DNA from: Paracyclopina nana
Lineage: Eukaryota; Arthropoda; Copepoda; Cyclopoida; Cyclopettidae
DNA: 64,000 nucleotides
Reading direction: 5' to 3'
Assembly: GCA_019096065.1 (NCBI GenBank)
Contig: JAGUCH010000007.1
Span: 22,501-86,500 of the forward strand
Every line of letters starts with the position of its first letter. Within the stretch, counting starts at the first letter, position 1. Below the pieces are notes generated by a model. It was not told the origin of the DNA. It made no database searches and was given only the letters and a program-made list of their open reading frames with translations. This document shows positions 47,968 to 60,282 of the stretch, one piece after another. A program made the translations under genes and the position numbers.

Positions 47968-48683
47968 GTACTTTGATCTACGTTTTAAGATCTACAGGGT
48001 GTTTATGTTTTACGATCTACGACCATATTTTTAAGATCTAAGGCTGAGTAGCTGGAGACAATTTTGTACCTGTGTTTTAAAGTCTATTGGCGTCTGTTTT
48101 AAGATCTACTATTTTAATGCCCTGTTATTAAATAACTAGTATTTCAGTCATAACTTTCAAAAGCAGTCTTACAAAAAAGGGCTAACCTTCAAACCTTACT
48201 TTGGTTTAGTCTGTCCTTACAAATTATTGAATTTGAATTGGTTCTTGGCAACCTTAACCCAATTTTCTCACATTTTGTTTGTAAGACACACTATTAGCAA
48301 AAGTTATTATTGAAAAAAAATCATTTAATGTTTCTAAATAACTGAGACTTTGCCAAGACGCCTTTTTCATGCATATTTTCTTGCTTGCTCATAATCAGCT
48401 GAAGCTAAATTAAAACCAAGCTATAATATCTATTTATATATGTAAACAATTTATAAAACAAGCTAATAAAACAGCTGAGCAAATTTTGTAAAGTAAAAAT
48501 CGAGTGGCAACTTTGCGGGCTCGAGCTTGCGAGAGCCAAGTAATGCATAGGTGTGTAGATCAAAGTACCCAGGTAAAGATGTTACCAAATAATCCAACAT
48601 AGACCTTAAAACGCCGCCAGTAGATCGTAAAACAGACGCCAGTAGACCTTAACATGTAGATATTAAAACGGACCCCTTTTTAG
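47968..48683. mobile_element. Inverted-repeat element, ~716 bp, 3' of the Fasciclin-3-like gene
   Basis: The left end GTACTTTGATCTA at 47968 pairs with TAGATCAAAGTAC ending 48683. Inside, ggcgtctgttttaagatctac (about 48090) pairs with gtagatcgtaaaacagacgcc (about 48620). Repeated ttaagatctac and its complement form subterminal repeats. It begins only 47 bp beyond the stop codon and 10 bp beyond the AATAAA. No coding capacity. Confidence 0.6.
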
Positions 48684-48723
48684 ATCAAAGTACTGGCACC
48701 AAAATAAACCATTTCAGGGATCG

Positions 48724-49585
48724 TCTTAAAACTATCAGAAAAGGACTCTCCATTTGGGATGTCACCAATTTTAAAAGGGCTTTGGCCAATTTTCCAAGGG
48801 TTTTCTAGAAATGTGACTTCAGTTACAATTTGACAAATGTCAAATTTCATATCAGTATCATAATAATAACACTGATGTAGGGCGATCCTAGCGGCCGTTT
48901 AGGGCAACAGCTGGGATTTTCAGTGTGAAAGTTAATCTTTCACCAACTTTAAAAGGGCTTTAGCCAATTTTCCAAGGTTTTACTAGATGTGCGATCCTAG
49001 CGGCCTTTTAGGGCAACAGGTGGGATTTTCAGTGACAACAAATTAATGTGAAAGTTAATCTTTCACCAATTAAAAAGGCTTTGGCCAATTGTCCAAGATT
49101 TTTCCAGAAATGTGACTTCAGTTACAATTTGACAAATGTCAAATTTCACATTAGTATCATAATAATAGCCCTGATGTTAGGGCGATCCTAGCGGCCGTTT
49201 AGGGCAACAGCTGGGATTCCAACTTTAAAAGGGCTTTAGCCAATTTTCCAAGGTTTTACCAGATGAGTGACTGCAGTTACAATTTGACAAATGTCAAATT
49301 AAATATCAATATCATAATAATAACACTGATGTTGGGCGATCCTAGCGGCCTTTTAGGGCAACAGCTGGGACTTTCAGTGACAACAAATTGATGTCAAAGT
49401 TAATCTTTCACCAATCTTAAAAAAGGGCTTTAGCTAATTTTCTAAAGTTTCACCAGAAATGGGACTTCTGTTATAATTTGTTACAATTTGACAAATGTCA
49501 AGCACATTATATTAACATAATAATAGCACTGATGTAGGGTGATCCTAGCGGCCGTTTAGGGCAACAGGTGGAATTTTCAGTGACT
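48724..49585 (+). repeat. Irregular tandem repeat with gatcctagcggcc core (five copies)
   Basis: The phrase gatcctagcggccNtttagggcaacag occurs at 48884, 48993, 49184, 49338 and 49541. Each is accompanied by variable lengths of aagggctttRgccaattttccaag and acaatttgacaaatgtcaaat. Copy spacing varies from 109 to 203 bp because internal parts are missing in some copies. Confidence 0.88.
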
Positions 49586-50409
49586 TGAAATTGATGCTAA
49601 CAAAAATATTTTTTCTTTTGAGCTCATCCAAAAAGAATTCGTCAAATTGACACGTCGATTCAAGCAGAAGACAAACTTGGTAAACGACACTTGTTTGAGT
49701 GACAGAAAATAGAGAGAAGTTTCAGTTTGAGGTTGCGTTGAGTCACCGTCAAATGTTGCGTGAAAGAAACAATCAATTTTTTCGCGCGAGCCGAAAACTC
49801 GTCAAATCGCCGAGGCAATTTCAAAATGTAAACAAACTGTGAAACCTGCGTTGCTTCGGGACTTGTAGGCCTCATTTTGACCCAAAAAATGGGTGAGTGA
49901 TGGGTTTTTCACATTTCGTAGTGATCGCTTTCCCGCTCTGTTCAAAATATTTTGGCCGAGTCAAATTGGGCCGAGGAAAAACAGCGCCAAAAAATAAAAT
50001 TAAAGCCTTTCAAATTGCTTTTTCTCCCTCCTTTTTGGCTTTTTTGACATTCATTTATGGCTTAGTTGATGACCTTAAATCTTAAATTCGAATTTTGATA
50101 ATTCATTCAAAGGAATTCAAATCTTTTTTTCAATTCACAATTTCCGAAGCCCTTCATTTTCAGCGTTTGGAGTGTGGCTAAAGCTGCTTTTTGCCCATGC
50201 ACATTAGTCAATCATTGCAATTTCCACAGCCTTGGATTCATAGGTAGGAGCATCGGATCAAGCCAAAAGTATATATTCCACCTTTGGTTGACCTTCAAGG
50301 CCAATCTGCCAGCCTTTTCCAGCCTCTTTGGTTGGCCAGCCTTGGCAGGAGCCTCATGTCAAAGTCTATTATCTATTTACGTGAATCACATCCATTTGAC
50401 GCATAGAAT
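49586..50409. other. Spacer with the probable L(3)mbt promoter
   Basis: No gene recognised. Contains several palindrome-poor AT-rich stretches. An atggg followed by gtgagtgatgg at 49889-49900 could be a donor of a 5' untranslated exon. Confidence 0.35.
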
Positions 50410-53334
50410 ATGGAGTCTTCGGAGGACAAGCCCAAAGAGAAGCAACAATTGACTGCCAGAATTCTTAGTCCATCAGTGAGCACCATTCATTTCCTATTCA
50501 TTCCTCATTTATGCGTTCTTTTTTCTGTCCAGGATTTGACATCGATGATTGCCAATTCGCAGAAAGGCTTGCCAATCCGAGTTCCTGCAGCCATCAAGGT
50601 TGTCACCACAAATGTCACACAGGTTTTAGTACCATTACAAATTGGATGTGAATTTACTGACTTTTGCCTTTCAGTCGCCTTCGAGCAATCTTCCCGGATT
50701 GATTGTGGCCAAGCCGAGCAATCTTATCATAAAGGGCAAAGCGTTTGTGATTGAACAGCCCAACAAAGATTTCACTGCCAAAGTGCCCAACATTCTGCAA
50801 AGGGGATCGCCTTCCAAAAACACTATTGACCGACAAGTGGTCAGCCATGAGGCAACTATAGAGTTGAAGAAGAACAAGCTGAAAATGCTTCATGTTGATC
50901 TCCTCAAACCTCTGACTACCATCGAAGGCACTCACGAAGATGAAATCATGGATTTGGCTGAAATGAGCATGAAATGTGAGAAAAATGAGCTGGGAGCCAT
51001 TGAGCTCAAAGGCAGTCATTCTTCTAAGCTTGATGAGTCTGAGGATCTGGATTTGGACCTCACCTGTTCAGAATCCGTTGAAGGATCCCCACCAAAAGCG
51101 AAAGACACCAATGCCAAAGCTGAAGCCAAAGTTAAAGACGATGATGAAATCCTTTGTTGTGGCGGATGCGGATGTTACGGCATGGCCGGTGAGTTCTTCA
51201 CCAACGACGCCTGTTCAAGTACTTGTCAATCCCGGATCGTTGCCAAGTGTCGCGACAAAGCCAAGAAGGAACGCGAGCTGGTCATTCAAAAGCAGCGAAG
51301 AGAGCAGCGAAAGCGAGAGTTGGCCATGGCCAAGGAGAGCAAAGCCAAACTTTTAGAATCAAACGAAGAGTCCAATGAGGAGAATGAGGAGGAATTGCCC
51401 TTCGATAGTCCCCATCCTTGGCTGGATGTGAAGCGGGGCTTCTCCTGGTCTCGATACTTGGAATGCACCAACTCGAGATCAGCACCTACCAAACTATTTG
51501 CTGAAGGCTACCCAAGTTGCCTGGAGAATCCGTTCAAAGTTGGGCAGAAGTTGGAGGCCATCGATCCTGAACATCCGGCCTTGATTTGCGTGGCAAGCAT
51601 CGCTCAAGTTCAAGGCCATAGATTGCTCATTCACTTTGACGGCTTTTCTAAAGCGCATGACTTCTGGGAGAACTCCTACTCTCCCAATTTATTTCCAGTC
51701 AATTGGTGTGAGGCGCACAGGCAGAAACTGATGCCTCCTCCAGGATGGGATTTGTTCTCCTGGCCTTCGTATTTGGAGTCGACCAGAGGCCAAGCCGCTC
51801 CGAAAGAGAACTTCAAAGCGAACAACAAACCGCTTGAATTGAACGGCTGGAAAGTTGGGCAGAAACTTGAGGCGGTGGACAAGTCCAACACCAGTCTCAT
51901 TTGTGTCGCGACAGTCACGAATGTCATGGACGGTCGAGTACTTGTCCACTTTGACGGGTGGGACTTGGACTATGACTATTGGGTCACTCCCTCAAGTCCC
52001 TACATCCACCCTAAAGGATGGTGTTCTGAGAAGGGCCTCATCCTGAATAAACCTAAGGGCTACAGGGGAGAATTCACGTGGGACAAGTACCTGGACGAGA
52101 CTCGGAGCAAACCGGTTCCCAATTGGGCTTTCAAGCAGTCGAAACAGCCCGAAATGACTCAGTTCAAGCGGGGCATGAAGCTGGAGGTTGTCGACAAGTG
52201 GAACCCCATTTTTGTCAGGGTGGCCACTGTTACTGATGTGATGAATCATCAAATCAAGGTCCATTTTGATGGCTGGCCCTTGGACACTTATGACTTTTGG
52301 ATAGAGGATGACTCGCTTGATTTGCATCCAATCATGTGGTGTGCCAAAACTGGTCATGCACTCATGCCACCCTTGAGTAAGGCCAAAAATACTACAATTA
52401 ATTGCCATTAATGTTTTCAATTTAGAGATGAGCAAAATGTTGCATTTTTTGTTTCTCGTCAAGAACTTGTAGAAAATATGTAACAAATTGTTGAGAACTT
52501 GCCAAGAACTTGTCGAGAACTTTTTGAAAAAAATAGTCAGGTTATAAATTGTCATTGCAGCAATTGAGGAAGTGTCCTATTACATGGCCAAAAATGGCTG
52601 CCCAACTCCAGGATGCCGAGGACTTGGCCATGCCAAAGGCTACGAGAATCCTAGTCACGATCGATTGGCTGATTGCCCTTACTCACCTCAAAACTTGAAC
52701 AATGACTCCATCATTCCGGACCGACTCAATTCCATCCGGGGACACAAGCGAACCCAAAGCACTGACTCAGACATGTAAGCCATTACATTTTTTAATTATG
52801 ACAACTGACTGATACTCATTTTGTGATTTCAGGCCCTCCAAATTGGATAGCGATGATGATCCTGAGCTTGGAAGGGGCAACAGGAAGAGGAAGAAGAGAA
52901 AGTTCTTTGACGAAAAGGAGGACTTTTCAGATTTGCTTTCCAATGGAGCAACCTCATCAACTCCAAAGCGTTTGAACGACTATCATCAGTCAAACAATGG
53001 CTATGTCATTCGACAAGATGTCTTTAGTCCGGATCACATCCACTCCGACTTCATGTGGGATGTCAATGCCTCATTTTTGAAAGACTCTGTGAATGCTCTC
53101 AATTCCAATTTGGTGAGGAAATGGGGAGCATGCCAAGTGGCTGCTTTCTTGGCAAATCTCCCCATCAAAAGTGATAAGGAACGGTTAAAGGCCAAAGTGA
53201 TCAACGAGGAAATTGACGGCGAAGCTTTGCTTCTAATGACACAAAATGACTTTGTCAACCTTCTGGGCCTCAAATTGGGACCTGCCATTAAAGTATTCAA
53301 TGCTTTGCTACTCATCAAAAAGTCCAAGTACTGA
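50410..53334 (+). CDS. L(3)mbt: Lethal(3)malignant brain tumor-like chromatin protein (three MBT repeats)
   Basis: Chromatin compaction and repressor protein that reads mono- and dimethyl-lysine histone marks. Exons 50410-50475, 50533-50622, 50675-52376, 52561-52774 and 52833-53334 give 857 residues. Domain order matches Drosophila L(3)mbt and human L3MBTL1: an FCS-type zinc finger (~208-245, LCCGGCGCYG), three MBT repeats (~300-408, ~416-506, ~519-616), a C2HC finger (~630-663, CPTPGCRGLGHAKG) and a C-terminal SAM domain (~785-855). In MBT2 the methyl-lysine pocket residues are present: Asp and Asn in LEAVDKSN, then Phe, Trp and Tyr in VHFDGWDLDYDYW. A KR-rich stretch GNRKRKKRK near ~700 looks like a nuclear localisation signal. 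The third intron uses an in-exon gtaagg donor at 52377. Confidence 0.94.
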
Positions 53335-54102
53335 ATTAAACGCCAATTCAAAACTCATTAATCTCACGAGATCTTGTCAAGACCTTGCTGTATAAAACAT
53401 TTTCCAAGATTTTGTAAAGCAAGGGCCAACTGTTTATTTTGTCTTATGATTTGGAGAGAAATACTGACAATTTTTATTTCGTATTGATCAAGAAGAACCG
53501 AATGTTTATAAATCTAAGCATAATGCTGACTTCAAAACTACTTTTGAAGTCTTTTTTAAGTCAAACTATTGCAGCAAAAGTAGGGCATCATCATGAATCA
53601 TGAAAATCATCTGAACAGTCCAAAAATGAGCCCAACTGAAATTGAATTGGTTTGGTTGACTTCACTGAAGTTCGGCTGTTGCATAGCTGCCTGTAATTGT
53701 GCCACAATTATCGACATTGATGTCATTCTGGGTGCAATTTCAAATAGCTAAAAAACTGCATTTAGTAAAAAATCAACTTGACTTGGGTCAAAATAGCCAT
53801 TTCAGCTATAAATAGCCACATATGGTCACCCTGGCAGTCATTGCTACAGAAACTAAATTACTATAATCAGCAGCTCTGGTAATTAGAGCTGAATTTCACT
53901 CAGAATGCCCCTGTGTGCACACTTGAACGATTTTCCTTGCAAGTTGCAGCTGATAGGGGCAGCTAGCAGAGCTGAGCAGTCACATGGTGCCAGGTCTGGT
54001 TGGAAACTGGAATTTTCACAACATAAACAACAGAATTGTTGTTGAGTAAAAAAGTTGGATAAGATTGATCTCCTTCCATCATTTCGAGCTTCTGATGGCA
54101 AC
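53335..54102. other. Spacer between L(3)mbt and SPTLC1
   Basis: No gene or repeat recognised. It should carry the L(3)mbt 3' end and the SPTLC1 promoter. Confidence 0.5.
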
Positions 54103-55100
54103 ATGTTGGCTCAATTTCAAGACCTATTTGATGACTTCATCCAGGTGAGTGTATAAACACGTATCATAATTAACTACTTATAACGTTTAGTCCATTAATG
54201 CAGGTGCCCACCTATCACTTGGTGCTAGAGGGTTTTCTTTTACTTTGGATAGTTTGGTTACTTGTCCGCCGCTACAAAAGAGGTCGCTCTGGTCGGGGTG
54301 GTAATGCCAACGAAATTAAATTGACCAAAGAAGAAGAGGATGAATTGCTAGCAGATTGGAAACCCGAGCCTTTGGTACCTGAGGTACTAAAAAAATCCCT
54401 TACTTATTTCTGTTTCAGCATAGTTTTACATTTAGGTGGATCCCAATCATCCAGCACTGCATGCTCCACTTGTGGAGAGCAAAGCTGGCCCCAAAATTAT
54501 TGTGGATGGACGTGAATGTGTCAATTTGGCCACTCATAACTACTTGGGCTTTGCTGGCAAGCCAGAAATAGAAGAGGAAGCTGTGAAGTGCATCAAAAAA
54601 TTTGGCGTGGGCTCTTGCGGTCCGAGGGCATTTTATGGAACTGCAGGTTTACTTTTGTCACGATAATGTAGTACTCCTTTTTATGAGGAGCTTCAATTTA
54701 CATTTGATTATTACAGATGTTCATGTCCATCTAGAGGAGAAGCTGGCAGAATTTTTTGGCTGTGAGCAAGCCTGCCTGTACTCTTATGGATTTTCCACCA
54801 TAGCCAGTGCAATTCCAGCCTATGCCAAAAGAGGAGACATCATTTTTGTGTAAGGATTCAAGGCTTCCTCATGACCCTTAATTTGCAATTTTTGCCCTCT
54901 CCAGGGATGAGTGTGTCCATTTCGCCATTCAAAAAGCTTTAGATGCTTCAAGGAGCAAGATTAAGTACTTCAGGCACAACGATGTTGAGCATCTTGAGCA
55001 ACTTTTGGAGCAGCAAGCCAAGGATGACAAGAAGCACCCAAAGTTGGCCAAAATGACGCGAAGGTTCCTCGTCGTTGAAGGCATCTACATGAACTCTGGT
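54103..55100 (+). CDS. SPTLC1: Serine palmitoyltransferase subunit 1, 5' part (interrupted)
   Basis: Regulatory subunit of the enzyme that condenses serine with palmitoyl-CoA, the first step of sphingolipid synthesis in the ER. Exons 54103-54144, 54204-54383, 54436-54646, 54717-54849 and 54905-55100 give 254 residues, in phase. Features: an N-terminal membrane helix ([17 protein letters not shown]), the conserved [20 protein letters not shown] with the cysteine that is mutated in human HSN1, and [19 protein letters not shown]. The exon reads MNSG at its end and then runs straight into a foldback element. The frame continues 35 codons into that element before a stop at 55206. If transcribed without removal of the insert, a ~289-residue truncated protein would result. 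The rest of the gene resumes at 60617. Confidence 0.92.
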
Positions 55101-55437
55101 CAAAGGGGATCACCCGCGAGTGCGAGCACGGAGCGAAAAAAGTACCACATATACATACGGACTAAAACGGCCGTAACTTTGCCGTTACGTAACTTTTCCG
55201 TGATGTAAGCGCATATTTGGGATCGGGGCAGCGCGCCCTTTAATTTGAGCCCAAAAAAGTCGTCAAAATGCGGCGTATAAGAAAGTTGCAATTTTCTCCG
55301 TCGTCCTTGGGCCTACAGCAAAAACAAAGACAGTTTTGGAAATCCCAGCCCGAGCTCTACAAATGTTATTTTATGAACTTTTTCAAAAAAGTCCATTCTA
55401 GTGCCTCAAAATTGCCATTTTCGTGTTTATTAGGGAG
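55101..55437 (+). repeat. Left outer inverted arm of the foldback element
   Basis: Matches the reverse complement of about 60283-60621 over ~335 bp. The three differences I can see are near 55169 (gg/cg), 55202 (t/c) and 55418 (t/c). The sharp loss of similarity after gtgttta marks the inner edge. Confidence 0.9.
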
Positions 55438-55744
55438 CAGCCCCATTAATTGAGGTCAAATTGTTGAAATATCCACAGCTCATTGTAGGAACATCAATAA
55501 AATGTAATCTTTGCACCATTGCAACCGCCTCAACATGCCATTTAATTTGAGCCCAAAAAAGTCGTCAAAATGCGGCGTACAAGAAAGTTGCCTTTATCTC
55601 AGTTGTCCTTTGGTTTTAAGCAAAACCAAAGACAGTTTTGGAAATCCCAGCCCGAGCTCTACAAATGTTATTTTATGAACTTTTTCAAAAAATTCCAGTC
55701 TTATGCCTCAAAATTGCCATTTTCGTGTTTATTTGGGTTTCCAC

Positions 55745-57690
55745 TGTCTCAGCAGTCTATAAAGTAAACATGCCAGCTCCGGTGCTGAGCCCTGAGCAGC
55801 CTGAGGTAAAAAATCAGGTCATATCCTGAAACTACATGAAAAACTGAGCCACTTTGTGCTTCATAGGCAATTCAGTATTCTGGCACTAGGCAGGAGAAAA
55901 AACCTGCGCAAACTTGGACTGAGCTCAAATTGTCACACCAATATCTCAGTGCTGAGTTGTCCGATTTGAAAACCATTTACTGTTTTGGAATTGAGGTGAG
56001 ATTAGCTAACTTTTATTACTTCATAGCCATTTTGCTAGCTCAGTGATAAGTTTCCCCTGTCTCAGCAGTCTATTAAGTAAACATGCTAGCTCCGGTGCTG
56101 AGCCCTGAGCAGCCTGAGGTGAAAAATCTGGTCATATCCTGAAACTGCATGAAAAACTGAGCCACTTTGTGCTTTAGAGCCAACTCAGCATTCTGACTCT
56201 AGACAGGAGAAAAAACCAGCGCAAACTTGGACTGAGCTCAAATTGTAATGCCAATATCTCAGCGCTGAGTTGTCAGATTTGAAAACAATTTACTGTTTTG
56301 GAAATGGCGTAAGATTAGCTAACTTTCATTGTTTCATAGCAATGTTGCTAGCTCAGTGATAAGTTTCCCCTGTCTCAGCGGTCTATTAAGTAAACATGCT
56401 ACCTCCAGTGCTGAGCCCTGAGCAGCCTGAGGTGAAAAATCTTGTCATATCCTGAAACTAGATATAAAACTGAGCCACTTTGTGCTTTAGAGCCAACTCA
56501 GCATTCTGACTCTAGACAGGAGAAAAAACCAGCGCAAACTTGGACTGAGCTCAAATTGTAACGCCAATATCTCAGCGCTGAGTTGTCCGATTTGAAAACA
56601 ATTTACTGTTTTGGAAATGGCATGAGATTAGCTAACTTTCATTGCTTCATAGCAATTTTGCTAGCTCAGCCTTTTGTTTCCCCTGTCTCAGCAGTCTATT
56701 AAGTAAACATGCTAGCTCCGGTGCTGAGCCCTGAGCAGCCTGAGGTAAAAAATCTGGTCATATCCTGAAACTACAAATAAAACTGAGCCACTTTGTGCTT
56801 CAGAGCCAACTCAGCATTCTGACTCTAGACAGGAGAAAAAACCAGCGCAAACTTGGACTGAGCTCAAATTGTAACGCCAATATCTCAGCGCTGAGTTGTC
56901 AGATTTGAAAACAATTTACTGTTTTGGAAATGGCGTAAGATTAGCTAACTTTCATTACTTCATAGCAATTTTGCTAGCTCAGTGACAAGTTTCCTCTGTC
57001 TCAGCAGTCTATTAAGTAAACATGCTACCTCCAGTGCTGAGCCCTGAGCAGCCTGAGGTAAAAAATCTTGTCCTATCCTGAAACTGCATATAAAACTGAG
57101 CCACTTTGTGCTTTACAGCCAACTCAGCATTCTAACTCTAGACAGGAGAAAAAAACAGTACAAACTTGGACTGAGCTCGCATTGTAACGCCAATATCTCA
57201 GCGCTGAGTTGTCAGATTTGAAAACAATTTACTGTTTTGGAAATGGCATGAGACTAGCTAACTTTCATTACTTGATAGCCATTTTGCTAGCTCAGTGATT
57301 AGCTTACCCTGTCTCAGCAGCCTATTAAGTAAACATGCCAGCTCCGGTGCTGAGCCCTGAGCAGCCTGGGGTGAAAAATCAGGTCACATCCTGAAACTAC
57401 ATGAAAAACTGAGCCACTTTGTGCTTCAGAGCCAACTCAGTATTCTGGCACTAGGTAGGTGAAAAAACCTTGGCAAACTCTGACCAGGCTCAAATTGTAA
57501 CACCAATATCTCAGCGCTGAGTTGACCGATTTGAAAACAATTTACTGTTTTGGAAATGGCATGAGACTAGCTAACTTTCATTACTTCATAGCCATTTTGC
57601 TAGCTCAGCATTTTGTTTCCCCTGTCTCAGCAGTCTATTAAGTAAACATGCTAGCTCCGGTGCTGAGCCCTGAGCAGCTTGAGGTGAAAA
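55745..57690 (+). repeat. ~313-bp tandem units, left arm
   Basis: Six full units and a partial seventh. Each contains gtaaacatgct, ggtgctgagccctgagcagcct, aactgagccactttgtgctt, gacaggagaaaaaacc, atatctcagcgctgagttgt and aatttactgttttggaaatgg. Units differ by scattered substitutions only. Confidence 0.93.
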
Positions 57691-57699
57691 TTCTGGTCA

Positions 57700-58640
57700 C
57701 TTTTGCCTATAAAACTTTTGCCCTTGAGACTTTTGTCCATGGACACTTTTGCCTTAAGATACATTTGCCTTTAGGAAGTTTGCCCTTGAGGACTTTTGAC
57801 CTTCAGACTTTTTCCCTTCAGACTTTTGCCCTTGGGGAATTTTGCCCTTGGGGAATTTTGCCCTTGGTGTCTTTTGCCCTTGGGGTCTTTCTCCCTTCGG
57901 GACATTTACCCTTAGGGACATTTGCCCTTGGGGACATCTGCCCTGGGGGACTTTTGCCCTTGGGGACTTTTGTCCCTTGGAACTTATGCCCTTGAAGACT
58001 GTTGGCTTTGGGGACTTGTGTCCTTGTGGACATTTGCATTTGGGGACAATTGCCCTTGGGGACCTTTGCTCTTTTAGGACTTTTTTGAAGTTCTGATAGT
58101 TTGCTTTTAACATTTGATTAGTTAAATGAAAGATAAATCTGAATTTTGTCTGGTGTACGTGTACAAGGCCCTTTGATCAACAGGACATAGTAAAAGCAAC
58201 CAAGAGAAGAGTTCCTATGGGCATCAGTCCCCTTGGGCAGTAGTCCCCACAGCCATAAGTCCCCAAAGCCAAAAGTCCTAAAGGGCAAATCTCTCAAAGT
58301 TTGCGGGGGCAAAAGTTTCCTAGGGCAGAAGTCTAAAGGGCTAAAGTCCCCAAGGGGAAATGTCCCCAAGGGCAAAAGTCCCCAAGGGCAAAAGTCTGAA
58401 GGGAAAAAGTCCCTAGGGGCAAAAGTCTCCAAGGGCAAAAGTCCCTAAGGGCAAAAGTCCCCATGGGCAAAAGTCCCCATGGGCAAGAGTCTCTAGGGTA
58501 AAAGTCCCCATGGGCAAAGGTCTCTAGAGCAAATATCCCACATGCATAAGTTCCCATGGGCAAAAGTCTCATGGGCAAATGACTCCATGGGCAAACGATC
58601 AAGGGCAAAAAGACCAAGGGCTAACAGCAAAGGGAGTCCT
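57700..58640. repeat. Central strand-switching minisatellite (cccttggggacttttg)
   Basis: From 57700 to about 58085 the repeat reads tgcccttggggacttt. From about 58220 to 58640 it reads the complement, caaaagtccccaagggc. The ~130 bp between them (58090-58215) is unique and would form the loop of a giant hairpin. Open frames on either strand are repeat artefacts. Confidence 0.9.
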
Positions 58641-58779
58641 GAGACCATTATTGTTAGACTATTAATTGTCTACAAATTGTCTATAAATGCCAACATGATC
58701 TGCTTAGATCAGCTGAGTCAGGCAAAGTGGCAATAGATTGCTGTGAGAAGGAAAGCAAATAACTGAGTTATTATTTTTT

Positions 58780-60282
58780 ACCTCAGACTGCTCAAAGCTC
58801 AGCACTGGGCTTTCTTGTTTACTTAATTGGCTGCTGAAACATAGGAAACAAATTGCTGAGCCAGCAAAATTGCTTTAAAGCAATGCAAATTAGCTGAGTT
58901 GGATATGAAGTACAAAGTGGCTCAGTTTAATATGCAGTTTCAGGATATGACCAGATTTTTTACCTCAGGCTGCTCAGGGCTCAGCACCGGAGCTAGCATG
59001 TTTACTTAATAGACTGCTGAGACAGGGGAAACAAAAGGCTGAGCTAGCAAAATGGCTATGAAGTAATGAAAGTTAGCTAATCTCATCCCATTTCCAAAAC
59101 AGTAAATTGTTTTCAAATCGGACAACTCAGCGCTGAGATATTGGTGTTACAATTTGAGCCCAGTCCAAGTTTGTACTGGTTTTTTCTCCTGCCTAGAGTC
59201 AGAATGCTGAGTTGGCTACGAAGCACAAAGTGGCTCAGTTTTATTTGTAGTTTCAGGATATGACCTGATTTTTTACCTCAGGCTGCTCAGGGCTCAGCAC
59301 TGGAGCTTGCTTTTTTATTTAATAGACTGCTGAGACAGGGGAAACTTATCACTGAGCTAGCAAAATTGCTATGAAGCAATGAAAGTTAGCTTATCTCATG
59401 CCATTTCCAAAACAGTAAATTGTTTTCAAATCGGTCAACTCAGCGCTGAGATATTGGTGTTACAATTTGAGCTCAGTCCAAGTTTGCGCTGGTTTTTTCT
59501 CCTGTCTAGAGTCAGAATGCTGAGTTGGCTCTGAAGCACAAAGTGGCTCAGTTTTATATGCAGTTTCAGGATAGGACAAGATTTTTCACCTCAAGCTGCT
59601 CAGGGCTCAGCACCGGAGCTGGCATGTTTACTTAATAGGCTGCTGAGACAGGGTAAGCTAATCACTGAGCTAGCAAAATTGCTATGAAGTAATGAAAGTT
59701 AGCTAGTCTCATGCCATTTCCAAAACAGTAAATTGTTTTCAAATCGGTCAACTCAGCGCTGAGATATTGGCGTTACAATTTGAGCTCAGTCCAAGTTTGT
59801 ACTGGTTTTTTCTCCTGTCTAGAGTTAGAATGCTGAGTTGGCTCTAAAGCACAAAGTGGCTCAGTTTTATATGCAGTTTCAGGATAGGACAAGATTTTTC
59901 ACCTCAGCCAGCTCAGGGCTCAGCACTGGAGCTAGCATGTTTACTTAATAGACTGCTGAGACAGAGGAAACTTATCACTGAGCTAGCAAAATTGCTATGA
60001 AGTAATGAAAGTTAGTTAATCTCATGCCATTTCCAAAACAGTAAATTGTTTTCAAATCGGTCAACTCAGCGCTGAGATATTGGCGTTACAATTTGAGCCC
60101 AGTCCAAGTTTGTACTGGTTTTTTCTCCTGCTTAGAGTTAGAATGCTGAGTTGGCTTTGAAGCACAAAGTGACTTAGTTTTATATGTAGTTTCAGGATAT
60201 GACAAGATTTTTCACCTCAGGCTGCTCAGGGCTCAGCGCTGGAGCTAGCATGTTTTCTTAATAGACTGCTGAGACTTGTATG
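58780..60282 (-). repeat. ~313-bp tandem units, right arm (reverse orientation)
   Basis: The reverse-complement landmark gcatgtttactt recurs at about 58997, 59310, 59624, 59937 and 60250 (period ~313), with a partial unit near 58800. These pair with the left-arm units. Confidence 0.93.

Noticed and set aside
57648-58617. Several 70-119 residue frames on both strands in the centre of the foldback element
   Set aside because: They follow the cccttggggacttttg repeat and its mirror image; no resemblance to a transposase.
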